From the NCBI RefSeq assembly GCF_003351765.1, contig NZ_CP031229.1, forward strand, positions 558,001 to 622,000: a stretch of DNA of 64,000 bases, read 5' to 3'. Within the stretch, counting starts at the first letter, position 1, and the number at the start of each line of letters is the position of its first letter. This stretch comes from Ornithinimicrobium avium (GTDB lineage: Bacteria; Actinomycetota; Actinomycetes; Actinomycetales; Dermatophilaceae). Shown piece after piece: positions 17,543-25,831 of the stretch. The notes under the pieces are model-generated. The model was not told where the DNA came from. It made no database searches and saw nothing but the letters and a program-made list of their open reading frames with translations. A program made the translations under genes and the position numbers.

Positions 17543-18300
17543 TGGCGATCTGCCTGCTCCTCAGGCACGGCCGGACCAGCGCCAACGCTGACGGTGTGCT
17601 CGCCGGGTGGACCCCCGGCACTGCCCTGGACGAGACGGGTATCGAGCAGGCGCGGCGCGTCGGCTCCCGGCTGCGGAGCACCGGCGTCGTCGCCGTGGTC
17701 TCCAGCCCGCTGCAGCGCTGCCTGCAGACCGCCGCCGAGGTCCTCGCCGCCCTCGCCGGCACCGACGGCGCCCCACCCGCGCAGGAGGTCGAGCAGGACC
17801 TCGGCGAGGCCCGTTACGGGGCATGGACCGGCCGCCCGCTGAAGGAGCTGGCGAAGGAGCCGCTGTGGCGCCAGGTCCAGGACGCGCCCTCGGCCGTCGT
17901 CTTCCCGGCCCACCCCGACCACGAGCACGAGGGTATGGCGCAGATGCAGGCCCGCGCGGTCGCCGCGGTCCGCGACTGGGACCGTCGCGTCGAGGAACGG
18001 CACGGGCCGGGCGCGGTATGGGTGGCGGTCAGCCACGGCGACGTCATCAAGGCGGTGCTCGCCGACGCGCTGGCGACCCCTCTGGACGAGTTCCAGCGCA
18101 TCGTGGTCGACCCCGCCTCGGTCAGCATCGTGCACCGGACCGAGCGACGGCCCTTCGTGCTGCGCACCAACGACACCGGCAGCGAGCCCGTGGACCTGTC
18201 CGCCCTCGTCGCCAGGCTCGTCTCGGAGGACGGCGGCAGCGGTGACGCCGACGTCGGCGGCGGGGCCGGTGGCGCCGGCACGGTCGCGGGACAGCCGTAG
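17542..18300 (+). CDS. Histidine phosphatase family protein (MSMEG_4193-like)
   Basis: The 252-residue protein has the phosphoglycerate mutase-like catalytic motif L-R-H-G-R-T at residues 7-12 and the second active-site histidine in VAVSHGDVIKAVL. It matches the actinobacterial MSMEG_4193 family of phosphomutase-like proteins found beside mshC. The substrate is unknown. The C-terminal 20 residues are glycine-rich. It overlaps the LLM gene stop by one base. Confidence 0.88.
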   Translation: MAICLLLRHGRTSANADGVLAGWTPGTALDETGIEQARRVGSRLRSTGVVAVVSSPLQRCLQTAAEVLAALAGTDGAPPAQEVEQDLGEARYGAWTGRPLKELAKEPLWRQVQDAPSAVVFPAHPDHEHEGMAQMQARAVAAVRDWDRRVEERHGPGAVWVAVSHGDVIKAVLADALATPLDEFQRIVVDPASVSIVHRTERRPFVLRTNDTGSEPVDLSALVARLVSEDGGSGDADVGGGAGGAGTVAGQP

Positions 18301-18303
18301 GGT
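18298..18303 (+). promoter_or_regulatory. -10 element TAGGGT, leaderless start of DUF3090 gene
   Basis: TAGGGT overlaps the stop codon of the phosphatase gene and ends seven bases before ATG 18311, which predicts an internal leaderless promoter. Confidence 0.5.
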
Positions 18304-18310
18304 AGGACCC

Positions 18311-18862
18311 ATGCCGCTCTCGCTCTACGACCCCCCGGAGCGCTGCGTCGCCGGGAGCGTCGGCCCCCCGGGGCAGCGCACCTTCTTCCTCCAGGCCACC
18401 GACGGCGACCGGCGCACCACCGTGTCGCTGGAGAAGGAGCAGGTGCGCCTGCTGGGGACCTCGCTGGTGGAGCTGCTGGACCAGGTCGCCCCGGTCGAGG
18501 GCTCGGAGGAGGCGGCCGCCGCGTTCGTCGACACCGGCGCTCTGGACAGCCCCTTCGACGACGACTTCCGCGTGCAGCGGCTCTCGGTGGCCTGGCTGCC
18601 CGACCGGCAGCGCGTGGTCCTCGAGGCGCACGACCGGCCCGACGAGGAGGACCTGCTCGAGCTCGACCCGGACGCCGACCATCCCTGGAGCGGACTGCCG
18701 CCGCAGACGCTCACCGTGGTCCTGGAGCCGGCCCGGGCCAGGGCCTTCGCGCAGCGCTGCACCGCCTCGCTCGGGGGCGGGCGGCCCTCCTGCCCGTTCT
18801 GCGGGCAGCCGCTGGACCCTGCGGGCCACGTGTGCCCGCGGTCCAACGGCTACCGGCGGTGA
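18311..18862 (+). CDS. DUF3090 family protein
   Basis: This 183-residue protein fits DUF3090, a conserved actinobacterial family of unknown function. A beta-rich N-terminal half ends in a C-terminal zinc-binding-like motif C-P-F-C-G-Q-P followed by H-V-C-P. Its stop overlaps the GTG start of the SCO1664-family gene (GTGA), so the two are translationally coupled, an arrangement that is widely conserved. Confidence 0.9.
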   Translation: MPLSLYDPPERCVAGSVGPPGQRTFFLQATDGDRRTTVSLEKEQVRLLGTSLVELLDQVAPVEGSEEAAAAFVDTGALDSPFDDDFRVQRLSVAWLPDRQRVVLEAHDRPDEEDLLELDPDADHPWSGLPPQTLTVVLEPARARAFAQRCTASLGGGRPSCPFCGQPLDPAGHVCPRSNGYRR

Positions 18863-19695
18863 GCGACGGTCCGTTGCTGACCGACGAGGCGGCGCTCGAG
18901 CTGCTCGGCCGCCACGACCTCGCCCCGGTCGGGGTGCTCACCGAGGCCTCCAACCTCACCCTGCTCGTCGACCTCGTCGACGGCGACGGCAGGCCCACGG
19001 GTCACCGGGCGGTCTACAAGCCGGTCCGCGGGGAGCGTCCCCTGGCCGACTTCCCGGCCGGCACCCTCGCTGCCAGGGAGGTGGCCGCATACCTGGTCTC
19101 CGCGGCGGCCGGCTGGGACCTGGTGCCGCCCACCGTGCTGCGCGACGGCCCGATGGGACCCGGCTCGGTGCAGTGGTGGGTCCGGCAGACGGAGGAGCGG
19201 CTGGCAGACCCGTCCGAGGGTCTGGTCGAGGTGCTCACCCCCGACCAGCTCGGACCGGGCTGGCTGGCCGTCGTCTCCGGGACGGGAGCCGATGGTGAGG
19301 ACGTGGTCGTCGCGCACGCCGACGACCCCGACCTGCGCTCGATGGCGGTGCTCGACGCCGTCCTGACCAACGCCGACCGCAAGGCGTCCCACCTGACCCG
19401 GGACGTCACCGGCCGGCTGCGCGGCTTCGACCACGGGTTGTGCCTGCACGCGCAGGACAAGCTGCGCACCGTCCTGTGGGGGTGGGCGGGGGCGCCCCTG
19501 CGCGACCCGGACCGCGCGGCTCTGCGCTCCCTCCAGGAGGCGCTCGGCCGCCCGCCGACGCACGCCGTGCTGGCGGGGCTGCTCTCGGCGGAGGAGCTCG
19601 ACGCGCTCGCCTCCCGGACCGGGCAGCTCCTGGCTGCGGGGGCCATGCCGCTGCCGCCGGGGGGCCGCTACCCCCTGCCCTGGCCGTTGTGGTGA
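18859..19695 (+). CDS. SCO1664 family protein (kinase-like fold)
   Basis: The 278-residue protein belongs to the SCO1664 family, distantly similar to phosphatidylinositol kinase and HipA-like folds. A-V-Y-K-P-V-R-G-E-R-P-L at about residue 52 holds a candidate ATP-binding lysine, LTNADRK a catalytic-loop-like aspartate and FDHG a metal-binding-like aspartate. The substrate is unknown. The GTG start overlaps the DUF3090 stop. Genomic linkage to mshC is conserved and may reflect mycothiol or redox biology. Confidence 0.88.
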   Translation: MSDGPLLTDEAALELLGRHDLAPVGVLTEASNLTLLVDLVDGDGRPTGHRAVYKPVRGERPLADFPAGTLAAREVAAYLVSAAAGWDLVPPTVLRDGPMGPGSVQWWVRQTEERLADPSEGLVEVLTPDQLGPGWLAVVSGTGADGEDVVVAHADDPDLRSMAVLDAVLTNADRKASHLTRDVTGRLRGFDHGLCLHAQDKLRTVLWGWAGAPLRDPDRAALRSLQEALGRPPTHAVLAGLLSAEELDALASRTGQLLAAGAMPLPPGGRYPLPWPLW

Positions 19696-19706
19696 CCGGC
19701 GGCACG

Positions 19707-19712
19707 TAGGCT
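19707..19712 (+). promoter_or_regulatory. -10 element TAGGCT upstream of mshC
   Basis: TAGGCT ends eight bases before GTG 19721. This supports GTG 19721 as the mshC start rather than the upstream TTG at 19712. Confidence 0.5.
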
Positions 19713-19720
19713 TGGGCCTC

Positions 19721-21001
19721 GTGAAGTCCTGGTCCCCGGTCGACGTGCCCACCCTGTCCCTCGCGCAGCGCGGGGGGCCGCTCACCGTGCACGACACCGC
19801 CACCGGCTCGCGGGTGCGCACCCGCCCGTTCGAGGGCACCGCCCGGCTCTACGTCTGCGGGATCACCCCCTACGACGCCACCCACATCGGGCACGCGGCG
19901 ACCTACGTCACCTTCGACCTGCTCCAGCGGGTATGGCGGGACAGCGGCCTGGACGTGCTCTACGTGCAGAACGTCACCGACGTGGACGAGCCGCTGCTGG
20001 AGCGTGCCGAGCGGGACGGCGTCGGCTGGCAGGAGCTCGCCGCCGACCAGATCGCCCTTTTCTTCGCCGACATGGAGGCGCTGCGCGTCATCCCCCCGGA
20101 CCACTACGTCAGCGCCGTCGACGGCATCCCCGACGACGTGGTGGCGGTCGAGCAGCTGCTGGCCGACGGCACGGCATACCCCGTCCCGGTGCCGCAGGAC
20201 GAGGCGACGGTCGAGGGGGCGGGGCGGGCCGACCACTACCTGGACCTGGCTCAGCAGCCCAGTTTCGGCTCGGTCTCGGGGTGGACGCGCGCGCAGATGT
20301 CGGAGGTCTTCGCCGAGCGCGGAGGCGACCCGGGCCGCGCCGGCAAGCGCGACGAGCTGGACCCGCTGCTGTGGCGCGCCGGCCGCCAGGGCGAGCCGCA
20401 CTGGGAGGGCGCCTCGCTCGGGCGCGGCCGACCCGGCTGGCACATCGAGTGCTCGACCATCGCCCAGCGCTACCTCGGTATGGGCTTCGACGTGCAGGGC
20501 GGCGGCACCGACCTGATCTTCCCCCACCACGAGATGAGCGCCGTCCAGGCCAGCGCCCTGCAGGGCGGGGGAGTGCCCTTCGCGCAGGCCTACGTGCACC
20601 AGGCGATGGTCGGCCTCGACGGCGAGAAGATGAGCAAGTCCAAGGGCAACCTGGTCCTCGTCTCGCGGCTTCTCGAGGAGGGCGTGGACCCGATGGCGGT
20701 GCGCCTGGTCCTGCTCGCCCAGCACTACCGCACGGAGTGGGACTGGACGCCCGCGCTCCTCCAGACCGCCCAGGAGCGGCTGAGGGTATGGCGTGCCGCC
20801 GCCGAGGCTTGCTCGGCGGGCTACCCCACCGAGCTGGGTGCGCAGACGGTGGGCCGGATGCGGGCCGCGCTGTCCGACGACCTCGCCAGCCCGCGCGCCC
20901 TCGCGGAGGTGGACGCGTGGGCGCAGGCGGTGCTGGAGGGCGAGCCGGCCTCCCCGCTGGTGCCCGACGCCGTCGACGCGCTGCTCGGCGTCAAGCTCTG
21001 A
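19721..21001 (+). CDS. mshC: Cysteine:1-D-myo-inosityl 2-amino-2-deoxy-alpha-D-glucopyranoside ligase
   Basis: MshC joins cysteine to glucosamine-inositol with ATP in mycothiol synthesis. The 426-residue protein is a shortened class I cysteinyl-tRNA synthetase-like enzyme with the nucleotide-binding T-H-I-G-H-A motif near residue 53 and K-M-S-K-S-K near 306. The zinc-site elements (Y-V-C-G-I-T-P-Y near 43, IECSTI and HHEMS) are in place. It lacks the anticodon-binding domain of CysS, as expected. The presence of mshC supports an actinobacterial host that uses mycothiol. Confidence 0.94.
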   Translation: MKSWSPVDVPTLSLAQRGGPLTVHDTATGSRVRTRPFEGTARLYVCGITPYDATHIGHAATYVTFDLLQRVWRDSGLDVLYVQNVTDVDEPLLERAERDGVGWQELAADQIALFFADMEALRVIPPDHYVSAVDGIPDDVVAVEQLLADGTAYPVPVPQDEATVEGAGRADHYLDLAQQPSFGSVSGWTRAQMSEVFAERGGDPGRAGKRDELDPLLWRAGRQGEPHWEGASLGRGRPGWHIECSTIAQRYLGMGFDVQGGGTDLIFPHHEMSAVQASALQGGGVPFAQAYVHQAMVGLDGEKMSKSKGNLVLVSRLLEEGVDPMAVRLVLLAQHYRTEWDWTPALLQTAQERLRVWRAAAEACSAGYPTELGAQTVGRMRAALSDDLASPRALAEVDAWAQAVLEGEPASPLVPDAVDALLGVKL

Positions 21002-21002
21002 G

Positions 21003-21686
21003 TCAGGCCCGGACCGACCGCGCGGCCGCCGTCAGGCCCCGTGGGTCCAGGCCGGTCAGGGTGGCCAGCTGGACCGCGCCGGGCATCTCCGGGACGTCCA
21101 CGACGTGCGGCACGACCACGGTCGGCACACCTGCGGCCGTCGAGGAGGCGGCGCCGGTGGGGGAGTCCTCCACCGCCACGCAGTCCGCAGGCGCCACGCT
21201 GAGGCGGCGGACCGCCTCGAGGTAGGGCTCGGGGTGGGGCTTGCCCCGCGCGACCTGGTCGCCGGTGACGACGGCGGCGAAGGTGCTCGGCGGCAGGCGA
21301 TCGAGCAGCACGTCGGCCAGCGGGGCCCACGACATCGTCACCAGGGCGCACGGGACGCCCTGCCCGACGAACGCGGAGAGCAGCTCCAGCGCGCCGGGTC
21401 GCCAGGGCATGGAGGCCGTCATCCGCGCGACCACGCCGTCGAGCAGGCGCTGGACGACCGACTCGGGGGTGCCGGTGACCGGCGTGCGCTCCAGGATGAT
21501 CGTGGCCGAGACCATGAGGTCGTTGCCGACCAGCTCCAGCGCGTCCTCGGTCCGCCAGACGCCGCCGGCCCGGGAGACGAGCGCCTCCTCCTCGGCGATC
21601 CAGTAGGGCTCGCTGTCCACGAGCGTGCCGTCCATGTCCCACAGCACGGCTGCGGGGAGGGCGCGGGGGTCGGCTGGTGCTCGCAC
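21003..21686 (-). CDS. HAD family hydrolase (phosphatase)
   Basis: The 227-residue protein has HAD motif I D-M-D-G-T-L-V-D near residue 16, motif II in VTMSW, the lysine of motif III in RGKPHPEPY and motif IV in VEDSPTG. The cap is of the small helical type found in beta-phosphoglucomutase-like enzymes. The substrate is probably a small phosphorylated metabolite. It starts at GTG 21686, six bases after a TACGGT element on the same strand. It is convergent with mshC, with one base between the stops. Confidence 0.9.
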   Translation of the reverse strand: MRAPADPRALPAAVLWDMDGTLVDSEPYWIAEEEALVSRAGGVWRTEDALELVGNDLMVSATIILERTPVTGTPESVVQRLLDGVVARMTASMPWRPGALELLSAFVGQGVPCALVTMSWAPLADVLLDRLPPSTFAAVVTGDQVARGKPHPEPYLEAVRRLSVAPADCVAVEDSPTGAASSTAAGVPTVVVPHVVDVPEMPGAVQLATLTGLDPRGLTAAARSVRA

Positions 21687-21692
21687 GGCCCC

Positions 21693-21698
21693 ACCGTA
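21693..21698 (-). promoter_or_regulatory. -10 element TACGGT, leaderless start of HAD gene
   Basis: Read on the minus strand, TACGGT is followed by six bases and then the GTG start at 21686. Confidence 0.45.
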
Positions 21699-21767
21699 GC
21701 CCGGTGGGACGTAGGGTTGGGCACGAGTCCTGCCCAGCCCCCTGGGCAGAGCAACGAGAGGTGATGG

Positions 21768-22625
21768 ATGATCGAGCTGCGGGAGACCGGCGAGCTGCGC
21801 GACCCCGTCGTGATCGCCGCCTTCGAGGGCTGGAACGACGCGGGGGAGAGCGCCTCGGCCGTGATCGAGCACCTGGCCATGGTGTGGGACGCCCAGGTCG
21901 TGGCTGCGGTGGACCCGGAGGACTACTACGACTTCCAGGTCAACCGGCCCCAGACCCTCCGCATCGACGGCGGGCGCACGATCCGCTGGCCCACGACCCG
22001 CATCATGCTGGCGCGCGACGCTCCGATCGGCCGGGACGTGATCCTCATCCACGGCATCGAGCCGTCCGTGCGGTGGCGGTCGTTCACCACCGACGTGCTG
22101 GCCTACGCCGTGCACCAGGGTGCCCAGATGATGGTGCTGCTGGGGGCGCTGCTGGCCGACGTGCCGCACACCCGGCCCATCCCGGTGAGCATGACCACGG
22201 AGGACCCCGACCTGCTGGCCAGCATGGAGGACCTGGAGGCCAGCACCTACGAGGGGCCGACCGGGATCGTCGGCGTGCTCGCGGACGAGGCCCAGGAGCT
22301 GGACGTGCCCGTCCTCTCCTGCTGGGCGGCGGTGCCGCACTACGCCGGGGGAGCGCCCTCGCCGAAGGCCTCGCTGGCCCTTCTCGGCCGGGTCGAGGAG
22401 CTGCTCGACTGCGTCATCGACGACACCGCGCTGACCGAGGAGGCCCGCGCCTGGGAACGCGGGGTCGACGAGCTGGCCGCCACCGACGAGGAGGTCGCCG
22501 ACTACGTTCGTCAGCTCGAGGAGGCCCAGGACACCGCCGAGCTGCCGGAGGCCTCCGGGGACGCCATCGCCCGCGAGTTCGAGCGCTACCTGCGCCGCCG
22601 GGACGACGGCGGCGCCCGCGGCTGA
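21768..22625 (+). CDS. PAC2 family protein
   Basis: This 285-residue protein is a PAC2-family (proteasome assembly chaperone 2-like) protein, with the family N-terminus P-V-V-I-A-A-F-E-G-W-N-D-A-G at about residues 11-24. In actinobacteria its function is not settled and the name does not imply a proteasome role here. A GAGAGGTG ribosome binding site precedes the ATG. The C-terminal 40 residues are acidic and helical. It is convergent with the RecB-like nuclease gene. Confidence 0.9.
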   Translation: MIELRETGELRDPVVIAAFEGWNDAGESASAVIEHLAMVWDAQVVAAVDPEDYYDFQVNRPQTLRIDGGRTIRWPTTRIMLARDAPIGRDVILIHGIEPSVRWRSFTTDVLAYAVHQGAQMMVLLGALLADVPHTRPIPVSMTTEDPDLLASMEDLEASTYEGPTGIVGVLADEAQELDVPVLSCWAAVPHYAGGAPSPKASLALLGRVEELLDCVIDDTALTEEARAWERGVDELAATDEEVADYVRQLEEAQDTAELPEASGDAIAREFERYLRRRDDGGARG

Positions 22626-22682
22626 GGCGGCTGCCGGGCTGAGCACCCGAAGAGGTCCGGGACCGGCGGGTCTGGGCTGCAT

Positions 22683-22722
22683 CCGTGTCACGGTGGTTCG
22701 CCTGCGTACCGGCGTGTCACGG
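22683..22722. repeat. Pair of palindromic CGTGTCACGG sites
   Basis: CGTGTCACGG occurs twice in the gap between two convergent genes, at 22684 and 22713, 29 bases apart. Each copy is nearly palindromic, so they could be protein-binding or terminator elements. Confidence 0.4.
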
Positions 22723-22742
22723 GTGCGGGAGGGCCGCGGCGC

Positions 22743-23609
22743 TCAGACCACCTCGGCGTCCGCGCTGCGCCTGTCGGTGCGGCCGGTGGAGCGGGGGTCC
22801 ACCGAACGCTGGTAGGCGTCGGCGGGCAGCGGCGGCGGGGTGCCGCCGAAAGCCGGGCAGACGGCCTGGTGGACGCACCAGGAGCAGTGCCGTCCCGGCC
22901 GCGGTCGCCAGTCGCCGGTGCGCGCAGCCAGGTCGACCGCCGCCCACAGCGCGCGGATCTTGCGCTCCGTGGCGAGCAGGTCGGACTCAGTCGGGTCGAT
23001 CCACAGCACCTGACCGTCGCGCAGGTAGACCAGCTGGAGCCGCGAAGGAAGCACGCCGCGACTGCGCCACAGCACCAGGCCGTAAAACTTCAGCTGGAAC
23101 AGCGCCCGCGCCTCGAAGGACTCCGACGGCGCCCGGCCGGTCTTGTAGTCGACGACCCGCAGCCGGCCGTCAGGTGCCTCGTCGAGCCGGTCGACGTAGC
23201 CGCGCACGGTCAGCTCCCCGAGCCGGGCCTCGACGTAGAGCTCGCGCTCCGCGGGCTCCAGCAGGGTCGGGTCCTCGAGCGTGAACCAGCGCTCCACGAA
23301 CGCCGTCGCCTGGTCGAACCAGTCCTCCACGGCCACGCTGCCGCCGTCCTCGTGCGCGAGGAGCGTGGCCAGCTCGGGCTCCTGGGCCACCATCCGCTCC
23401 CACTCCAGCGGCAGGAGCGCGGTCGCCGCCGAGGTGGTCCGCTCGATGGCCGGCAGGTCGAAGAGGCGCTCCAGCACGGCGTGCACCAGGGTGCCGCGCG
23501 CCGCGGCCGCGCTGGGCGGCTCCGGCAGCCGGTCGACCACCCTGAACCGGTAGAGCATCGGGCACTGCATGAAGTCGGCGGCCCGCGAGGGGGACAGGGC
23601 TGGCTCCAT
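22743..23609 (-). CDS. RecB family exonuclease (PD-(D/E)XK, Fe-S type)
   Basis: The 288-residue protein matches the stand-alone RecB-like/Cas4-like nuclease family. The nuclease core shows G-T-L-V-H-A near residue 39, a conserved aspartate in G-Y-V-D-R-L-D and V-V-D-Y-K-T-G near 160. One cysteine in F-M-Q-C-P and three in C-S-W-C-V-H-Q-A-V-C probably hold an iron-sulfur cluster. It would process DNA ends in repair. A TAGAGT element seven bases upstream supports ATG 23609. The order nuclease, M50 protease, trmI, mpa is a usual actinobacterial one. Confidence 0.9.
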   Translation of the reverse strand: MEPALSPSRAADFMQCPMLYRFRVVDRLPEPPSAAAARGTLVHAVLERLFDLPAIERTTSAATALLPLEWERMVAQEPELATLLAHEDGGSVAVEDWFDQATAFVERWFTLEDPTLLEPAERELYVEARLGELTVRGYVDRLDEAPDGRLRVVDYKTGRAPSESFEARALFQLKFYGLVLWRSRGVLPSRLQLVYLRDGQVLWIDPTESDLLATERKIRALWAAVDLAARTGDWRPRPGRHCSWCVHQAVCPAFGGTPPPLPADAYQRSVDPRSTGRTDRRSADAEVV

Positions 23610-23616
23610 GCCGGCC

Positions 23617-23622
23617 ACTCTA
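23617..23622 (-). promoter_or_regulatory. -10 element TAGAGT, leaderless start of RecB-like gene
   Basis: On the minus strand TAGAGT ends seven bases before ATG 23609, with no ribosome binding site between. Confidence 0.5.
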
Positions 23623-23660
23623 CGGACGCGGTCCGACAGCGTGGTCCGGCGGCCACCGCC

Positions 23661-23666
23661 TACGCT
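23661..23666 (+). promoter_or_regulatory. -10 element TACGCT upstream of M50 protease gene
   Basis: TACGCT ends eight bases before ATG 23675 and lies only about 40 bases from the divergent nuclease promoter. Confidence 0.45.
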
Positions 23667-23674
23667 GGGGCCCC

Positions 23675-24778
23675 ATGAAGACACCCGGCTGGCGCATCGG
23701 CACCCTCTCCGGCGTGCCGGTCTACCTCGGCCGCAGCTGGGTCCTCGTCGCCGTCGTGATCATGGCGCTCTTCGGCCCGACGGTGCAGGCGATCCTCGGG
23801 CTCGGGGCGCTCTCCTACGTCGTCGCCCTCGTCTTCGCCCTGCTGCTCCTGGTCTCGGTGCTCGCGCACGAGGCCGCGCACGCGCTCGTGGCCCAGCGCG
23901 TCGGCTTCCGGGTCTCCCGGGTCGTGGCTGACTTCTGGGGCGGCCACACCGCGCACGACGCGGGCGGGGCGACCCCGGGGCGCAGCGCGGCGGTCGCGGT
24001 GGTCGGGCCGCTGGCCAACGGGGTGCTCGCCCTGCTGGGCTGGCTGCTCCTGGGGGTACTCGACGGCGACGTGGCCCGGCTGCTCGTGCTCGCCTTCACC
24101 TGGGCCAACGGCTTCGTCGCGCTCTTCAACATGGTCCCCGGGCTGCCCCTGGACGGCGGTTTCCTCCTCGAGGCGCTGGTATGGCGTCTGGCCGGCGAGC
24201 GCAGCACCGGCACCTGGGTGGCCGGCTGGGCCGGGCGGGTGGTGGCGCTGCTCGTCGTCCTGTGGGGCCTGCTGCCGGTCGCGCAGGGCGGGACGCCGAG
24301 CCTGACCCGCATGCTGTGGGTGCTGGTGATCGCGTGGTTCCTGTGGCAGGGCGCGACCCAGGCCATCGCCGCCGGCCTTCGCGGGCGGACGGCGGCTCGG
24401 GTCCTCGTGGGCGACGTCGCGCGCTCCGTGGGGGTGGTGGAGCCCACCGCGCTGGTCGCGGACACGCCGTGGTCGCAGGCGCCGCTGTGGGTGGTCCAGG
24501 CACCGGGCGCCCCGCCGGTCGGGCTGGTCCACGCCGGATCCCTGGGCACCGTCCCGGAGCAGGAGCGGGCCGTGGCGCCGGTCTCGGCGGTGGCGGTGCG
24601 GATGCCCGAGGGATGGGCGGTGCGGATGGAGCGCGGGCAGACCTCGGACAAGGCGCTGGACGTCATGCGGGCCACCGGTGCCGGCGTGGTGTGCCTGCTC
24701 GACGAGCAGGACCGGCCCTGGGGAGCCGTCCTCGTCGACGACCTGAGCCGTGGCGGCCGGCCGGCGGCCCGCTCGTAG
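23675..24778 (+). CDS. M50 family site-2 protease-like metallopeptidase
   Basis: This 367-residue polytopic membrane protein has the zinc motif H-E-A-A-H at residues 65-69 in a transmembrane helix and a second active-site segment with P-L-D-G-G near residue 155. It therefore resembles intramembrane site-2 proteases of the SpoIVFB type. The C-terminal 130 residues are a soluble CBS-like region with poorly conserved repeats. Its substrate is unknown; such enzymes often release transcription factors or clear signal peptides. Confidence 0.9.
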   Translation: MKTPGWRIGTLSGVPVYLGRSWVLVAVVIMALFGPTVQAILGLGALSYVVALVFALLLLVSVLAHEAAHALVAQRVGFRVSRVVADFWGGHTAHDAGGATPGRSAAVAVVGPLANGVLALLGWLLLGVLDGDVARLLVLAFTWANGFVALFNMVPGLPLDGGFLLEALVWRLAGERSTGTWVAGWAGRVVALLVVLWGLLPVAQGGTPSLTRMLWVLVIAWFLWQGATQAIAAGLRGRTAARVLVGDVARSVGVVEPTALVADTPWSQAPLWVVQAPGAPPVGLVHAGSLGTVPEQERAVAPVSAVAVRMPEGWAVRMERGQTSDKALDVMRATGAGVVCLLDEQDRPWGAVLVDDLSRGGRPAARS

Positions 24779-24781
24779 ACT
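24776..24781 (+). promoter_or_regulatory. -10 element TAGACT, leaderless start of trmI
   Basis: TAGACT overlaps the stop codon of the protease gene and ends six bases before GTG 24788, predicting an internal leaderless promoter for trmI-mpa. Confidence 0.5.
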
Positions 24782-24787
24782 GACCGG

Positions 24788-25831
24788 GTGACTGATCCCG
24801 CGACCGGTGCCGACCTGCGCCGGGGCCCGTTCCGCCCGGGGGACCGTGTCCAGCTGACCGACCCCAAGGGGCGGCTGCACACGATCACCCTGGAGCCGGG
24901 CAAGACCTTCCACACCCACCGCGGGCACGTCCGCCACGACGACCTCATCGGCGCCCCGGACGGGACGGTCGTGGAGCACACCGCCGGGACCGACTACCTG
25001 GCGCTGCGTCCGCTGCTCTCGGACTTCGTGCTCTCGATGCCGCGCGGCGCGCAGGTGGTCTATCCCAAGGACGCCGGCCAGATCGTCACCTACGCCGACA
25101 TCTTTCCCGGCGCGACCGTGGTCGAGGCGGGCGTGGGCTCCGGCGCGCTCTCGCTGTCGCTGCTGCGCGCGGTGGGGGACACCGGCCGGCTCCTCAGCTT
25201 CGAGCGGCGCGAGGACTTCGCCGAGATCGCCAGGGCCAACGCCCGCACGTTCTTCGGCCGGGAGCACCCCGCCTGGTCGGTCACCGTCGGCGACCTCGTC
25301 GAGGCGCTGCCACGCGCCGTCGGGCCGGGCACCGTCGACCGGGTCGTCCTGGACATGCTGGCTCCCTGGGACTGCCTGGACGTCGTCGGTGAGGCGCTCG
25401 TGCCCGGTGGCGTCCTGATCTGCTACGTCGCCACCACCACCCAGCTGTCCCGGGTGGCCGAGACCGCCCGGCGAGCCGGCGGCTGGACCGAGCCGGTGGC
25501 CTGGGAGTCCCTGGTCCGCGGCTGGCACCTGGAGGGTCTGGCGGTCCGCCCGGAGCACCGGATGCACGGCCACACCGGCTTCCTGCTGACCCTGCGCCGC
25601 CTGGCGCCCGGCGTCGAGGAGCACCGGCGCACGAAGCGCCCGGCCCCCGGCGCCTACGGCGAGGACTACACCCCGGTCGTCGAGGAGGAGTGGAGCGCCG
25701 AGGACCTCGGCGAGCGCACCCGCACCGAGAAGCGCCTGCGGCGCACCGTGCGCGACGCGCGGGCGGCGGCGGAGGCGCGCGACGCCATACCCGAGAACGA
25801 CCCCCGACGAGAAGGAGTGAGCGGCGCATGA
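24788..25831 (+). CDS. trmI: tRNA (adenine(58)-N1)-methyltransferase
   Basis: The 347-residue protein is a TrmI-type enzyme that makes m1A58 in the T-loop of tRNA using S-adenosylmethionine. The AdoMet-binding motif V-V-E-A-G-V-G-S-G-A lies at about residues 112-121 and the family motif D-M-L-A-P-W near 190. A beta-barrel N-terminal domain precedes the Rossmann fold, and the last 70 residues are charged and probably extended. It overlaps mpa by four bases (ATGA), the usual actinobacterial linkage. Confidence 0.93.
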   Translation: MTDPATGADLRRGPFRPGDRVQLTDPKGRLHTITLEPGKTFHTHRGHVRHDDLIGAPDGTVVEHTAGTDYLALRPLLSDFVLSMPRGAQVVYPKDAGQIVTYADIFPGATVVEAGVGSGALSLSLLRAVGDTGRLLSFERREDFAEIARANARTFFGREHPAWSVTVGDLVEALPRAVGPGTVDRVVLDMLAPWDCLDVVGEALVPGGVLICYVATTTQLSRVAETARRAGGWTEPVAWESLVRGWHLEGLAVRPEHRMHGHTGFLLTLRRLAPGVEEHRRTKRPAPGAYGEDYTPVVEEEWSAEDLGERTRTEKRLRRTVRDARAAAEARDAIPENDPRREGVSGA